This document shows, in pieces, positions 25,311-33,999 of a DNA stretch of 64,000 bases; the stretch's first letter is position 1, and each line of letters starts with the position of its first letter. Made by a program: the position numbers and the translations under genes. This DNA is from an uncultured Clostridium sp. (GTDB lineage: Bacteria > Bacillota > Clostridia > Clostridiales > Clostridiaceae), in the NCBI GenBank assembly GCA_937927335.1, contig CALBDU010000030.1, positions 1 through 64,000 on the forward strand. The letters are read 5' to 3'. Under the pieces are notes generated by a model. That model searched no databases. It saw only the letters and a program-made list of their open reading frames with translations, and had not been told where the DNA came from.

Positions 25311-26477
25311 TTAGTATTTTAACACTATTTCGCAAAGAGCCTTTACACCAGTCTCAAGTGTGTCATCGTTAAAGATATATTTAGGGTCATGTATTGGAAC
25401 AATGGGCTCCCCTTCTTTGTCTTTTCCTAAAAATATAAACAGACCTGCAATTTCCTGCTGAAAAAGTGCAAATTCTTCACAACCCATTTCAGATGTTACA
25501 TCATCCGTTACCATCCCTGACTTAAATGAATCCTTTAAGATACTGGTAACCTTGTCTGCAAATACTTTATCATTATTTGCAGGAGGCATGATCCTGTCAT
25601 ATGTCAACTTATAGGTTGCTCTTGCTGATTGCGTAATTCCATTAACAACTTCCTCCAGGCGTTTTGCAATAAAGTCCCTGATATCCTGATGGTATGCTCT
25701 CACTGTTCCATCTATAATTACCTTTTCCGGTATTATATTTACTGCAGTTCCTCCACAAATCTTTCCAATGGTAATAAGCGCAGGTTTTACTGGGTCTACT
25801 TCCCTGCTTATTATATTTTGAATGGCAGAAATTACATCTGCAGCTACAACAATTGGGTCTACAGCCATATGTGGCCAAGCACCATGTCCAGGTTTACCTA
25901 TTATTTCTAAATGAAAAACATCACTGGATGCCATAACAGGACCTGACTTGACTCCAATAATACTTTCTTTAAGGCCATGCCAGTTGTGTATATGGACAAT
26001 AGCATCAACATTAGGGTCTTTTAGTACACCCGCCTTAATCATTACAGCTGAACCACCGGTTTCCTCTTCTGAAGGCTGAAAAATAAACTTAACATTACCT
26101 TTAAGCTCGTCCTTATACTGAGACAAGATTTTAGCTGCTCCCAAAGCAATAGTCATATTGCCGTCATGCCCACAACCGTGGAAAACCCCCTTGTTTTCAG
26201 ATGCATAGTCAACCCCAGAGCATTCATCCATTGCCAATGCATCTAAACAAGCCCTTATACCTATTGTTGGTCCTTCAAGCTTCCCTCTAAGAAGACCTAC
26301 AACACCTGTTGCGCCAACATCGGTCTGAACTTCAAAATCCAGGTCTTTCATATATTCTGCAACTTTTTCTGCTGTTCTGAATTCCTTAAATCCCACTTCC
26401 GGATAACGATGAAAATCTTTCCTAATAGATACAAGTTCATCTTTAATTTCAGCTATTTTCTGATCCAAATTGCTCAC
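25311..26477 (-). CDS. M20 family amidohydrolase
   Basis: 388 residues of the M20D type (hippurate hydrolase / N-acyl-amino-acid amidohydrolase): GIRACLDALAM, CGHDGNMTIALG (metal-binding His and Asp), QPSEEETGGS (catalytic and metal Glu), HIHNWHG, a dimerisation domain with GHGAWPHMAVDP, and a late HDPKY. It would free an amino acid from an N-acyl form using a two-metal centre. Start GTG with AAGGAGG at 8 bases. It is 18 bases after the oxoamine-synthase-like gene, so the two are co-transcribed from the 27652-27710 promoter. Confidence 0.88.
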   Translation of the reverse strand: MSNLDQKIAEIKDELVSIRKDFHRYPEVGFKEFRTAEKVAEYMKDLDFEVQTDVGATGVVGLLRGKLEGPTIGIRACLDALAMDECSGVDYASENKGVFHGCGHDGNMTIALGAAKILSQYKDELKGNVKFIFQPSEEETGGSAVMIKAGVLKDPNVDAIVHIHNWHGLKESIIGVKSGPVMASSDVFHLEIIGKPGHGAWPHMAVDPIVVAADVISAIQNIISREVDPVKPALITIGKICGGTAVNIIPEKVIIDGTVRAYHQDIRDFIAKRLEEVVNGITQSARATYKLTYDRIMPPANNDKVFADKVTSILKDSFKSGMVTDDVTSEMGCEEFALFQQEIAGLFIFLGKDKEGEPIVPIHDPKYIFNDDTLETGVKALCEIVLKY

Positions 26478-26495
26478 GATATATTCCTCCTTATT

Positions 26496-27614
26496 TTATA
26501 TTACCTTTAATTCCTTGCCTACTTTTTTAAATACATCAATTGTCTTGTCCAAATCTTTCATTTCATGATTAGCGGACAAGATTACTCTTAGCCTTGCTTT
26601 ACCTTTTGGTACCAGTGGAAATAAAATTGCATGCGCGAATACTCCTTCCACATACGCTTTTTGGCTAAATTGCTTTGCCAATTCTTCATCACCAACAAGA
26701 AGCGGTATTATTGGAGTTTTACTATTTCCAATATTAAAACCTAGGTTTGCCAATCGTGATGCAAAATATTCCCTATTGTCCCAAAGCTTTTTAACTCTGC
26801 TGTCATCAGCTGAAAGAAGTTCCACAGCCTTTATTAGAGCGGCTGCCATAGATGGTGGTAATGGAGACGATGTGAAAATGAATGAACGTGCTTTTTGCTT
26901 TATGGATTCAATCGTTGATCTGCGGCCTGCTGCAAATCCGCCTACCACACCAAAAGCCTTTGAAAGTGAGCCTGTTTCAATAATTTCGCAGCCTATATCT
27001 CCTTCAAGTCCATAGTATGAAACTGTACCTTTGCCAAAGCTTCCCATAACACCATCACCATGAGCATCATCAACCAATATACTTGCACCATACCGTTTTG
27101 CTAGTGTTACGATTTCAGGAAGCGGTGCCAAATCACCGTCCATACTGAACACCGCATCTGTAGCAATCAACTTTTTACCTGCAGTTGATGTTTTCAATAA
27201 CTCTTCCAATGAACTCATGTCCTGGTGCTTGTATACCTTTCTTTCCGCGCCAGCCAGACGAGCACCATCTATAATACTTGCATGATTCAGCTCATCACTG
27301 AAAATGGCATCTCCCTTTCCGACCATAGCAGGTATAACTCCTATATTAGCTGCCAGTCCTGAATTGAATGTAATTGCTGCTTCAACGCCTTTAAACTGGG
27401 CTAGTTTAATCTCCAATTCATTATTTAATTCATTGCTGTATATTGTACGCCCTGCTCCTGGGCCCACCCCATATTGATCCAATGCCTGTTTTGCTGCAGT
27501 TATGAGTTCCGCAGAATTTGCTAATCCTAGATAGTTAATTGCTGCCATATTTATTACCTCAGCACCATCAAGGTTAACTTTGCCTCCTTGTGGACTTTTT
27601 AACGTCCTAACCAT
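26496..27614 (-). CDS. Alpha-oxoamine synthase family enzyme (KBL/AONS-like)
   Basis: 372 residues with the family's PLP motifs: NYLGLANS, SGLAANIG, SDELNHASIIDGARL, VDDAHGDGVMG and the PLP lysine in TGSLSKAFG. Relatives are 2-amino-3-ketobutyrate CoA ligase, 8-amino-7-oxononanoate synthase and 5-aminolevulinate synthase, which join or split an amino acid and an acyl-CoA. No threonine dehydrogenase or biotin genes are nearby, so neither classical role is supported. With an M20 amidohydrolase and a permease under the same predicted control, breakdown of an amino-acid derivative seems likely. Start ATG with GAGGAGAGG site. Confidence 0.85.
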   Translation of the reverse strand: MVRTLKSPQGGKVNLDGAEVINMAAINYLGLANSAELITAAKQALDQYGVGPGAGRTIYSNELNNELEIKLAQFKGVEAAITFNSGLAANIGVIPAMVGKGDAIFSDELNHASIIDGARLAGAERKVYKHQDMSSLEELLKTSTAGKKLIATDAVFSMDGDLAPLPEIVTLAKRYGASILVDDAHGDGVMGSFGKGTVSYYGLEGDIGCEIIETGSLSKAFGVVGGFAAGRRSTIESIKQKARSFIFTSSPLPPSMAAALIKAVELLSADDSRVKKLWDNREYFASRLANLGFNIGNSKTPIIPLLVGDEELAKQFSQKAYVEGVFAHAILFPLVPKGKARLRVILSANHEMKDLDKTIDVFKKVGKELKVI

Positions 27615-27651
27615 TCTATCCTCTCCTCATTTTTAAACTTTTTACATTTAA

Positions 27652-27710
27652 AGTATACTTGCAGAGAAGACACTCTTTAACATCCAATGGTAAAATACTT
27701 TAACCATCCA
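27652..27710 (-). promoter_or_regulatory. Promoter with paired MocR-type direct repeats (copy 2)
   Basis: On the minus strand: TTAAAG, 17 bases, TATACT, with TGGATGGT (27710-27703) and TGGATGTT (27686-27679) upstream, starts 24 bases apart. Repeat sequences, spacing and promoter geometry are the same as at 23542-23600, while the DNA around them differs, which argues for function rather than duplication. Confidence 0.7.
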
Positions 27711-27754
27711 CTTATTTATATCTTAATATAGATTTATAAACCTGTCTAAATAAT

Positions 27755-27787
27755 AAAAATCATTTGTAGGTTATACAAATGATTTTT
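27755..27787 (-). terminator. Terminator after the HAD-family gene
   Basis: Perfect 14-bp stem (AAAAATCATTTGTA and complement) with a 5-base loop; the arms end in T-runs on both strands. It would stop transcription from the operon at 31792-27941 before the promoter at 27710. Confidence 0.75.
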
Positions 27788-27828
27788 GAATCGTTAGTTA
27801 TATATAAATTGCAGTGTTTAGCTGACGT

Positions 27829-27865
27829 GACATCAATGGTTGAATAGCCGATGGATTGGAATATA
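27829..27865 (-). pseudogene. Small echo of the DUF255 gene start
   Basis: The minus strand reads IFQSIGYSTIDVT, against IFLSIGYSTCHWCH in the relic at 19862-20077, and the nucleotides around GTAGCCGATG/ATAGCCGATG and GGAATATAG are nearly the same. Only about 12 codons are recognisable. It suggests that the 20-27.8 kb segment is bordered by two pieces of one gene. Confidence 0.4.
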
Positions 27866-27940
27866 GCATGTGCCTTAATTATTTATCTTCAATTTTAAAA
27901 ATCCTTAACACCATTATCCTAATGCATCAAATTCTTAAAA

Positions 27941-28504
27941 CTACAGCAATAACTTTTCAACTTCTTTCCAGTCAAAACACCTTTGGCCTGTCCAATTTTT
28001 ATTCCACTCATATTGCTTGCCAAAACATATTTTAAATCCAGCGTTGCTGCTAAAAAGATTTTCTGCATGATCATCGATAAATATTGCTTCCTCCATATTA
28101 ATAATACTCTTGTCAGTCTTTATTCCATGAACTCCCACAACATTAGAAATTAAAATAACATTATTTATAAAGGGTAAATTATTGCTAATCCATTTTGACT
28201 TATAAGATATGTTATCCAAAGTTCCAATTGAACATATTGCCAACTCGTATTTACTCCCCAGTCTTTCAATAACCTCTTTGGCATAAGGCATCAATTCCAG
28301 GTATCTAAAAAACTTTTCGCTTGAAAATATAATTTCTTGATGTTCTATCAAATCACATTGATCCTTAAGATCATATCTATTAACTTTATTATAGTCAGCT
28401 TTTTTATATCCATTTTGTTCTTTATAAAGAAGATTGTATACATTACAATATGTTTTAACTGAATCTGCAATAGTGCAATCAAAATCTAGAAAAATTTTAT
28501 TCAT
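27941..28504 (-). CDS. HAD-superfamily 5'-nucleotidase-like protein
   Basis: 187 residues with the HAD motif I DFDCTIADS (nucleophile Asp at about residue 7 and acid/base Asp two on) and motif III/IV AIFIDDHAENL. The small helical cap and overall size fit the NT5C-type 5'(3')-deoxyribonucleotidases and related phosphatases, which remove phosphate from small metabolites with Mg2+. Substrate unknown. It is 145 bases after the aminotransferase gene on the same strand and may be read with it. No clear tie to the amino-acid pathway. Confidence 0.75.
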   Translation of the reverse strand: MNKIFLDFDCTIADSVKTYCNVYNLLYKEQNGYKKADYNKVNRYDLKDQCDLIEHQEIIFSSEKFFRYLELMPYAKEVIERLGSKYELAICSIGTLDNISYKSKWISNNLPFINNVILISNVVGVHGIKTDKSIINMEEAIFIDDHAENLFSSNAGFKICFGKQYEWNKNWTGQRCFDWKEVEKLLL

Positions 28505-28649
28505 TGGTTCTTCTCAGCCTTTCAAAGATAATATTGATAAAACTATTTTAAATCTTGATTTGTAAATTCGCAAGCAACAAATTCATTTTTACCACCACGC
28601 AAATTGATAACTATTTTAATTCACACCATCTGTATACAACTACATCTTT

Positions 28650-29852
28650 TTATTTTAATTTCCACTTAAAAAACTCACCTAAATTCTCAGTGGCTATTCT
28701 TATTTTATCTGGTGTTACACCACCAAAGCTTAATCTTATGCAATTACTTCCAAGTCCCCCTCCATCAGTAAAAAAGCCTTCTCCTGTAACGTAATAAGCA
28801 TTAGCTTCTTTTATCGCTTCAGGCAAAAGTTTTGTGGCATTAAGCCCCCCTGGAAGTTCAACCCAGGTAAAAAGCCCTCCGTCAGGAAATGTATGCTTTG
28901 TTCCTTTAGGAAAATATTTATCAATACATTCTATCATAACATCTCTTCTCTCTCTGTGTATATCGCAAAGTAGCCTTAACTGATCTGGCCAGTAACCTCT
29001 CTTAAAAAATTCAGCAGCCAGAATCTGAGGGAGCATTGAAGTATGTGAATTTGTAGCAGACTTGGAATCACAGAGTTTTGATATTATTTCATCATTGGCA
29101 TAAATATATCCAATTCTTAGTCCAGGTGAAAATACTTTGGATAAACTGTTAGCTAGTATTGTATGTCCAGTCTTGTCAAAGGTCTTTATTGGAGGCAAGT
29201 CTTCCCCACTATATCTTATATCTCTATATGGATCATCTTCTAATATAATAGTGTTATATTTGCTTCCAAGCTCTGCAATCTTCTTTCTCCTTTCTAAGGA
29301 CAAAGTTCTTCCTGTCGGGTTGTGAAAGGTTGGAATTACATATACCATCTTAGGATTGTGCTTTTTAATTTTTTCTTCCAGCTCGTCAACTATAATTCCG
29401 TTATCGTCCATGCTAACGGAAATGCAGTTTGCTTGGAACATTTTGAAGGTCTCTACAGCGTGTACAAAGGTAGGTGCTTCAACAAGGATTGTATCTCCGG
29501 CATTAATATAAAGCTGACAGATTAAATTCATAGCCTCAAGACCGCCTGTTAACACCAGCAGGTTGCCTGGATCTGCCTTTACTCCCTTTGGAATCAAGAG
29601 TTCTCTGCAAATAGCCTCCCTTAGGTCTTTTACGCCTTGAACCGGTCCATATGCCAGAGCTTCAGGCCCTCTTTTATCGTCCCACATAATATCATTTGTT
29701 ATTTCTCTCACCTGATTTATTGGAAGACATTCTTTGGCAATGGCCCCTATTCCCAAGGAGATAACCTTGGGATCACCTGCCCCTCCAAAAATCCCTTTTA
29801 TTATTTCTGCAGTTGCTTCCATTGTCTTCATACGATCTGCATAATTGGACAT
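28650..29852 (-). CDS. Class I aminotransferase (2-aminoadipate/aromatic type)
   Basis: 400 residues, fold-type I PLP enzyme: GPVQGVKDLREAI, LVLTGGLEAMNL, YVIPTFHNPTGRTLS, LEDDPYRDIRY, the PLP lysine in NSLSKVFSPG, and a C-terminal GGLFTWVELP and CIRLSFG that bind the substrate carboxylate. There is no HTH, unlike the MocR protein at 23754. It lies 49 bases downstream of the 4-hydroxy-2-oxovalerate aldolase gene, so it may produce the aldolase's 2-oxo-acid substrate from an amino acid. Start ATG with GAGGAGG site. Confidence 0.88.
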   Translation of the reverse strand: MSNYADRMKTMEATAEIIKGIFGGAGDPKVISLGIGAIAKECLPINQVREITNDIMWDDKRGPEALAYGPVQGVKDLREAICRELLIPKGVKADPGNLLVLTGGLEAMNLICQLYINAGDTILVEAPTFVHAVETFKMFQANCISVSMDDNGIIVDELEEKIKKHNPKMVYVIPTFHNPTGRTLSLERRKKIAELGSKYNTIILEDDPYRDIRYSGEDLPPIKTFDKTGHTILANSLSKVFSPGLRIGYIYANDEIISKLCDSKSATNSHTSMLPQILAAEFFKRGYWPDQLRLLCDIHRERRDVMIECIDKYFPKGTKHTFPDGGLFTWVELPGGLNATKLLPEAIKEANAYYVTGEGFFTDGGGLGSNCIRLSFGGVTPDKIRIATENLGEFFKWKLK

Positions 29853-29901
29853 TTACTATTCCTCCTCAATATAAATGAATTCTAATTCTGAAAATCACTT
29901 T

Positions 29902-30915
29902 CTATTTTTCACCACTAGCTATTTTGCTGGCAATTTCTATTATCCAGTCCTCTTGACCTCCTACAGCCTTTCTTTTTCCGCATTCAATAATTATATCCCT
30001 ATAGTCTACATTAAACCTTGCTGCTGCTCTTTTTGCATGCAGCATGAAGCTTGAATATACTCCTGCGTAGCCTAGCATCATTGAATCATGTGTCAGGTTA
30101 AGCTTTAATCCATGTGCTTCAATAACTGGCTTTAAAGCCTTTGAACTTGCATCCATTGTTTTATATAAATCACAGGTGTGGTCGCATCCCATTTTATTTA
30201 ATAGTGCCACCAAGGTGTCTGTAGAAGTGTTCCCTGCTCCCGCTCCAAGTCCTGATAATGAGCCATCAATATAAGTAGCTCCAGCATTAATTGCTGCTAC
30301 ACAGTTTCCTATTGCCAGGCCTAAATTGTTATGTGAATGGAATCCAACAGGAACATTTAAATTTTTCTTTAAAGCTCCAATTTTTTCAGTAACCTCCATT
30401 GGCAGCATGGCCCCAGCTGAATCAGTACAATAAATAACATCAGCTCCGTAAGACTCCATTTTCCTTGCTTCTGTTACAATTGTATCGACATCTGCCATAT
30501 GTGCCATCATTAAAAAGCCAACAGTAAAAAAACCCATTTCTTTTGCAGCTTTTATATGCTGGGCAGATACGTCTGCTTCAGTTACATGAGTTGCAACACG
30601 TACAGCTTTAGCACCTGCTTCCTTTATTTTTTGAAGGTCCTCCACTGTGCCGATTCCAGGAATAAGCAGCACTGTAACCTTTGCTTTTTTCACCACGGAG
30701 GCCGCTGCTTCTACTAACTCAAAATCTGTATGCTTTGAAAATCCATAGTTTATGGTGGAACCAGTTAGTCCATCACCATGTCCAACCTCTATAAATGAAA
30801 TTCCTGCTTCATCCAATGCTCCAGCTACTTTTCTTATCTCAGCAGTTGACCATTTATGTGATACAGTATGACTTCCATCTCTCAAGGTTGTGTCTACAAC
30901 ATTTATTTTTATCAT
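29902..30915 (-). CDS. mhpE: 4-hydroxy-2-oxovalerate aldolase
   Basis: 337 residues, the DRE-TIM metallolyase type: DTTLRDGSHTVSHKW at the start, VGHGDGLTGST, GFHSHNNLGLAIGN with the two metal-binding His, and GLGAGAGNTSTD. It splits 4-hydroxy-2-oxopentanoate into pyruvate and acetaldehyde using Mn2+ and normally forms a channelling complex with an acylating acetaldehyde dehydrogenase. That partner is the gene immediately upstream (one base between stop and start). The rest of the aromatic meta-cleavage pathway is absent. Start ATG with a GGGGGT site. Confidence 0.93.
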   Translation of the reverse strand: MIKINVVDTTLRDGSHTVSHKWSTAEIRKVAGALDEAGISFIEVGHGDGLTGSTINYGFSKHTDFELVEAAASVVKKAKVTVLLIPGIGTVEDLQKIKEAGAKAVRVATHVTEADVSAQHIKAAKEMGFFTVGFLMMAHMADVDTIVTEARKMESYGADVIYCTDSAGAMLPMEVTEKIGALKKNLNVPVGFHSHNNLGLAIGNCVAAINAGATYIDGSLSGLGAGAGNTSTDTLVALLNKMGCDHTCDLYKTMDASSKALKPVIEAHGLKLNLTHDSMMLGYAGVYSSFMLHAKRAAARFNVDYRDIIIECGKRKAVGGQEDWIIEIASKIASGEK

Positions 30916-30916
30916 A

Positions 30917-31792
30917 TTATTTTACCCCCAGTAATTTTTTTGCCTTAGCTTCTGCAATATTTACAGCAGCAGCTGTTATAATATCCAGGTTTCCGGAATA
31001 AACAGGTAGATAGTCCCCTAAGCCTTCAACTTCTACCATAGTTGTAACGATGTCATCCTGAATAATGGGTTCTAACAAAAATCTATACCCGGGAACGTAT
31101 TTTTGTACCTTTTCCATACAATGAAATGCTGCTGCCCTGATTTTATCAATATCAGGAGTTTTAACCCTTGTATAGATTGTATTTCTCATGAGAATTGGAG
31201 GTTCAGCCGGGTTTAAAACTATAATAACCTTTGCATTATCTGCTCCCCCTATCTGCATCAAGGCTTTTTTAGTTGTTACAGTAAATTCATCAATATTAGC
31301 TCTTGTTCCAGGCCCTGCACTTTTACTGCTGATAGAAGAAACTACTTCTGCATATGTTACACCTGCTGCCTTATTAATTGCTGCTACCATTGGTGTAGTT
31401 GCCTGTCCAGCACAGGTAACCAGATTTACATTGTCCAGCTCTAATATGTTGTTATCCAAATTAACTGCAGGTACACAATACGGGCCTATAGCTGCTGGGG
31501 TTAAGTCAATTGCAAACATCCCAGCTTCTCTCAATTTTGGTGCATTAGCCATATGAGCTGCTGCAGAAGTACAATCAAACACTATTTGTATATCATTTTT
31601 ATGATTTTCAATTAGGTAGCCAACCCCTTCTGCCGATGCATCAATGCCTTTAATTCTTGCTTTTTCAAGGCCTTCAGATTCCTTTATGTTTACAACGCAA
31701 GCAACCTCTAAATAGTTGCTTCTTCCCAATTTGACCATTAGATCCTGACCAATATTCCCAGGGCCAATAATACCAACTTTTATTTTCTTCAC
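30917..31792 (-). CDS. mhpF: Acetaldehyde dehydrogenase (acetylating)
   Basis: 291 residues: NAD-binding VGIIGPGNIGQDLM at the start, DCTSAAAHMAN, the catalytic cysteine in LVTCAGQATTPM, SKSAGPGTRANIDEFT, and a typical C-terminal GDYLPVYSGNLDIITAAA. It converts acetaldehyde, CoA and NAD+ to acetyl-CoA and NADH in complex with the aldolase next to it. I chose GTG 31792, eight bases or so after GGAGG; a TTG five codons earlier overlaps that site. A good promoter (TTGACA-17-TATCAT) lies upstream at 31828-31856. Confidence 0.93.
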   Translation of the reverse strand: MKKIKVGIIGPGNIGQDLMVKLGRSNYLEVACVVNIKESEGLEKARIKGIDASAEGVGYLIENHKNDIQIVFDCTSAAAHMANAPKLREAGMFAIDLTPAAIGPYCVPAVNLDNNILELDNVNLVTCAGQATTPMVAAINKAAGVTYAEVVSSISSKSAGPGTRANIDEFTVTTKKALMQIGGADNAKVIIVLNPAEPPILMRNTIYTRVKTPDIDKIRAAAFHCMEKVQKYVPGYRFLLEPIIQDDIVTTMVEVEGLGDYLPVYSGNLDIITAAAVNIAEAKAKKLLGVK

Positions 31793-31827
31793 AATGTTTT
31801 CCTCCAATTTAATATATTTTTTATTTA

Positions 31828-31856
31828 ATGATAGTTTGCTGGAACATTTGTGTCAA
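31828..31856 (-). promoter_or_regulatory. Promoter of the mhpF-mhpE-aminotransferase operon
   Basis: Minus strand TTGACA (31856-31851), 17-base spacer, TATCAT (31833-31828). Further up, TTAAGTAC occurs twice (31899-31906 and 31951-31958) between this promoter and the divergent GntR gene; these are plausible GntR sites. Confidence 0.65.
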
Positions 31857-32034
31857 AAATGCTTTAAATACTGTAAATATATAATAATTTGCATCAAATT
31901 AAGTACGAATCCTTTCCTAAAATATTTATTTGAATTTGGCATTGATAAACTTAAGTACTATTAATTAACTTTTTATGCTATCATTGTTTTAATAATCATG
32001 TCTTTGGTGAAATTTAAGAAAGGTGTGCTTGTAC

Positions 32035-32721
32035 ATGAAAGTTGAAGATGTAAGAAAAGAAATAAAAGCAGCAGAAATATCAAACAAATTAGTCAGTGAT
32101 ATTGTTTTTGAGTATTTATTTAATAAAATTATCTCACTTGAATATGAGCCTGGCAGTAATTTAAATGAAACAACTCTATCTGAAGAATTAGGTGTAAGCA
32201 GAACTCCTATCCAAAAGGCTATAGATAAGCTTATTCATATGAATTTGGTTAATAAAATTTCACAAAAGAAAACAATTATAATGCCTGTGAGCTACGAGGA
32301 ATGTAAACAAATCTACAACTTTCGAGTTGCCATAGAAGGCGAGGCTACCTACCTGGCAGTAAAAAATGTAGCACAAAAGGACCTTGAGGAGCTTAAATCT
32401 ATTTTAGCTTCAATGAAGGAGTGTATTTCAAGAGAGGAATATCCTGTATATCAGGATCATGAATTTCATGAGAAAATAATATATTTAAGCAGAAATAAAT
32501 ACTTTATCCAGGCATATGATTCGTATAAATATTCATTACTTAGATATCGGGCTTTTATAAAGCTGAATCTTCCAAAAGAATCAATAGAAACCTACAAAGA
32601 TGTTTATAATACACATTATGGAATCTATAATGCATTTAAAAATAGATTTGCATCAGTTGCTCGAAATGAAATGTTGTATGATTTGCATATTATGAATGAC
32701 GTACTGTATTTGTTTAAATAG
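32035..32721 (+). CDS. GntR-family regulator (FadR/FCD type)
   Basis: N-terminal winged HTH (YEPGSNLNETTLSEELGVSRTPIQKAI) followed by an all-helical FCD ligand domain with the metal-site pattern D..FHE (HEFHEKIIYLSRNKYF) and a late H. Such regulators usually respond to a small organic acid and control neighbouring catabolic genes. It is divergent from the mhpF-mhpE-aminotransferase operon and is its likely regulator. ATG 32035 has AAAGGTG at a good distance; an in-frame GTG four codons earlier overlaps that site. Confidence 0.88.
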   Translation: MKVEDVRKEIKAAEISNKLVSDIVFEYLFNKIISLEYEPGSNLNETTLSEELGVSRTPIQKAIDKLIHMNLVNKISQKKTIIMPVSYEECKQIYNFRVAIEGEATYLAVKNVAQKDLEELKSILASMKECISREEYPVYQDHEFHEKIIYLSRNKYFIQAYDSYKYSLLRYRAFIKLNLPKESIETYKDVYNTHYGIYNAFKNRFASVARNEMLYDLHIMNDVLYLFK

Positions 32722-32871
32722 GAACTACATTTGATAAATGTCCTTCCGCCTATAAATGGCAGCCATACTTAGAAAAACCTTTGGGTATCACTATTATAAA
32801 AAGCATAACCATGTCGCCTTGCTGCAGAACTTAATTAACTAGTGGAGCTTATAACAATGGAGGTAAAAATA

Positions 32872-33999
32872 ATGAACTTTAATCAATTAGGAATCAGCGA
32901 AGATCTAGTAAAGATATTAAAAAATAATGGCATCACTGAGCCTACACCGGTTCAAGCTGAAAGTATAAGTCTTATAAAGAATGGAAGAGATGTTATAGTT
33001 GAATCTCAAACCGGCACAGGGAAAACACTGGCGTTTTTGCTTCCCATTTTTGAAAATATTTCACCTAAGTTTGATGCAGTTCAAGCCTTGATTTTAACAC
33101 CTACAAGAGAGCTTGCACTTCAAATAACTCAGGAAGCTTTAAAGCTTAAAGCTGCTAAGGATATTAATATATTGGCAGCATACGGAGGCAAGGATGTGGG
33201 GTCTCAGCTTAAGAAGCTCAAAACTGGTATCCATCTTATTATTGCAACCCCAGGAAGACTTCTTGATCATCTTGAAAGAAAAGCTATAGACTTAAGTAAA
33301 TTAAAAACCTTTGTACTGGATGAAGCGGATCAAATGCTTTTAATGGGCTTTAAAAATGATGTGGAGGCAATCATAAAAGAAACCTCTAAAAAACGACAAA
33401 CCCTTTGTTTCTCTGCAACCATAAATTCAGATGTTAAAAGACTGGCCTATAGATACACGAAAGAACCTGCAACAGTAACAATAAATAAGGAAGAAGTAAC
33501 GCTTGATACTATTAAACAACAAATTGTAGAAACTACAGACAGAAGAAAAAAGGATGCTTTATGCGCTGTGCTCAATGAAGACAATCCATATATGGCTATA
33601 ATTTTTTGCAGAACTAAAAGAAGAGCAGATGAGCTGGAAGCAGAATTATATAAACGAGGCTACAACTGCCAAAAGCTGCACAGTGATATACTTCAGTCAA
33701 AACGTGAAAGAATAATGAAAGCCTTTAGAAATGGTGATTATCAATATTTAATAGCAACGGATGTGGCCTCCAGGGGGCTTGATATAAACGGTGTTAGCCA
33801 TATATATAACTATGACATACCTGAAAGTGCGGAAATCTATATACATCGAATCGGAAGGACTGGAAGAGCAGGAGAGGAAGGCTACACCTGCCTGTTTATT
33901 GACCCGAAAGACAGGTTGAGACTTGACGAAATAGAAAAATCTATTAAGTTTAAAATACCAAGAAGGGATATAGGTGAAGAAAAACATGGCTGTAAATAG
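32872..33999 (+). CDS. DEAD-box ATP-dependent RNA helicase
   Basis: 375 residues with all core motifs: F..LGIS..L...L...GI..PTPVQ (Q motif), SQTGTGKT, PTRELALQI, TPGRLLD, DEADQML, SATI, IIFCRTKRRADEL, ATDVASRGLD and HRIGRTGRAG. It unwinds short RNA duplexes in ribosome assembly or mRNA turnover. The C-terminal RNA-binding domain of CshA/DbpA types is missing; the protein ends soon after motif VI. ATG 32872 has GGAGG 8 bases up. The next gene starts 14 bases inside its end. Confidence 0.93.
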   Translation: MNFNQLGISEDLVKILKNNGITEPTPVQAESISLIKNGRDVIVESQTGTGKTLAFLLPIFENISPKFDAVQALILTPTRELALQITQEALKLKAAKDINILAAYGGKDVGSQLKKLKTGIHLIIATPGRLLDHLERKAIDLSKLKTFVLDEADQMLLMGFKNDVEAIIKETSKKRQTLCFSATINSDVKRLAYRYTKEPATVTINKEEVTLDTIKQQIVETTDRRKKDALCAVLNEDNPYMAIIFCRTKRRADELEAELYKRGYNCQKLHSDILQSKRERIMKAFRNGDYQYLIATDVASRGLDINGVSHIYNYDIPESAEIYIHRIGRTGRAGEEGYTCLFIDPKDRLRLDEIEKSIKFKIPRRDIGEEKHGCK

